A stretch of DNA of 7,070 nt. Source: Bacteroides sp. (GTDB lineage Bacteria; Bacteroidota; Bacteroidia; Bacteroidales; Muribaculaceae). A program made the translations under genes and the position numbers. Under the pieces are notes generated by a model. It was not told where the DNA came from. It did no database searches and was given only the letters and a program-made list of their open reading frames with translations. Location: positions 10,499 through 17,568 of the forward strand of contig JAAVDU010000046.1 of the NCBI GenBank assembly GCA_014801605.1, given 5' to 3'. Below are positions 6,563 through 7,070 of the stretch, piece after piece; position 1 is the first letter of the stretch, and the number at the start of each line of letters is the position of its first letter.

Positions 6563-6612
6563 GGAGGAAACAGATGGATAATCCAAAAATAAAAGCTAAT
6601 TTTGCACTATAA
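6563..6612 (+). other. Shine-Dalgarno-like sequence with a 12-codon ORF upstream of prs
   Basis: GGAGG (6563-6567) lies 6 nt before an ATG at 6574, which opens a 12-codon frame (MDNPKIKANFAL) closed by TAA at 6610-6612. None of the five complete or started genes here has such a ribosome-binding site. The frame runs across the prs -7 element and could only be translated from a transcript reading through from the GH13 gene. It may well be chance. Confidence 0.15.
6597..6604 (+). promoter_or_regulatory. Bacteroidota-type -7 promoter element for prs
   Basis: TAATTTTG matches TAnnTTTG exactly and is followed by the usual C. No TTTG is found 19-21 bp upstream, so the -33 element is weak or absent. 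The predicted start near 6609 gives a short leader of about 22 nt before the ATG at 6631. No intrinsic terminator lies between the GH13 stop (6535) and this element, so read-through from upstream is also possible. Confidence 0.65.
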
Positions 6613-6630
6613 TCATTTCGATTTTAAATC

Positions 6631-7070
6631 ATGAGCAATTATCTTCCACCCATCAAGGTCTTCGCAGGGACAAAAAGTCACTATCTCGGAGAGTCGATCT
6701 GCAAGGACCTGGGCATAGAATTAGGCAAAATGAAAATTGAGACTTTTGCCGACGGAGAGTTTGAGGTCTCTTTCGAGGAATCAATCCGTGGCGCTGAAGT
6801 CTATCTTGTGCAGTCAACCTTCCCTAACAGCGACAATCTGATGGAGCTTCTCCTGATGGTGGACGCCGCCAAAAGAGCCTCTGCCGCCACGATTGTGGCT
6901 GTAGTGCCCTATTTCGGCTGGGCGCGTCAGGACCGTAAGGACAAACCGAGAGTCTCCATCGCCGCCAAACTCGTGGCAGATCTTCTGAGTGTAGCCGGCA
7001 TTGACCGTCTCATCACAATGGACCTCCACGCCGACCAGATCCAGGGCTTCTTCAATGTTCCGGTTGACCA
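6631..7070 (+). CDS. prs: Ribose-phosphate pyrophosphokinase (PRPP synthetase), N-terminal part
   Basis: The 146 residues present are the N-terminal half of PRPP synthetase, which transfers pyrophosphate from ATP to ribose 5-phosphate to make PRPP for purine, pyrimidine, histidine, tryptophan and NAD synthesis in the cytoplasm. Visible motifs are FADGE (39-43); VQSTFPNSDNLMELL (60-74); the flexible active-site loop RQDRKDKPR (99-107), whose Arg and Gln contact ATP; and MDLHADQIQGFF (130-141) with the conserved catalytic-site/metal His133. The window ends just after FNVPVD; the ribose-5-phosphate/PRPP-binding loop lies beyond it. Full-length enzymes are about 310-320 residues. The sequence is very similar to Bacteroides Prs as I remember it, with a variable N-terminal stretch (MSNYLPP). 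An in-frame TAA at 6625-6627 fixes the start. The gene has its own promoter element and is probably constitutive. Confidence 0.98.
   Translation, partial: MSNYLPPIKVFAGTKSHYLGESICKDLGIELGKMKIETFADGEFEVSFEESIRGAEVYLVQSTFPNSDNLMELLLMVDAAKRASAATIVAVVPYFGWARQDRKDKPRVSIAAKLVADLLSVAGIDRLITMDLHADQIQGFFNVPVD

Noticed and set aside
6549..6567. Possible hairpin after the GH13 gene (CCGA with TCGG).
   Set aside because: The stem has only about 4 bp and there is no T-run, so it is not a credible intrinsic terminator.
6113..6586. A 157-codon open frame on the - strand over the 3' end of the GH13 gene.
   Set aside because: It is antisense to the C-terminal beta domain of a well-supported gene, has no known motif, and no promoter element for that strand is visible.

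Overview
The window looks like a chromosomal segment from a member of the Bacteroidota, most likely order Bacteroidales. The mid-50s GC impression and protein style would suit a gut Muribaculaceae-type organism, but the family level is an inference. The reasons are the TAnnTTTG promoter elements ahead of three transcription units, start regions that are AT-rich and lack Shine-Dalgarno sequences, an outer-membrane lipoprotein with an acidic stretch after the lipid-bearing Cys, a Bacteroidota-type outer-membrane barrel, and a ribose-phosphate pyrophosphokinase that closely resembles the Bacteroides form.

All six genes lie on the + strand. Positions 1-339 are the 3' end of an M13 (neprilysin/PepO-like) zinc metallopeptidase, closed by a strong intrinsic terminator (372-423). 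A promoter directly behind it (-7 element 427-434) drives a two-gene unit after a structured leader of about 137 nt. The unit consists of a 602-residue lipoprotein of unknown function (576-2384) and, 21 nt later, a 457-residue outer-membrane beta-barrel of DUF5723 type (2406-3779). It ends at a second strong terminator (3793-3829).

Another promoter (-7 element 3845-3852) sits right behind that terminator. It is followed by a leader with an 8-bp inverted repeat and a possible 17-codon leader ORF, then a cytoplasmic patatin-like phospholipase (3920-4735). A cytoplasmic GH13 alpha-amylase-family enzyme (4787-6535) follows after 51 nt with no terminator between, so these two are probably cotranscribed. 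The last gene is prs (from 6631, cut by the window edge), which has its own TAnnTTTG element at 6597-6604.

The genes do not form one obvious pathway. The lipoprotein/barrel pair is a self-contained envelope unit bounded by its own promoter and terminator, and it is the best candidate here for undescribed biology. The patatin and GH13 genes are intracellular lipid and alpha-glucan enzymes, and prs is core nucleotide metabolism. I see no mobile element, CRISPR array, tRNA or rRNA. There is no gene-free stretch over 300 bases; the longest is 340-575, and its contents are described below.
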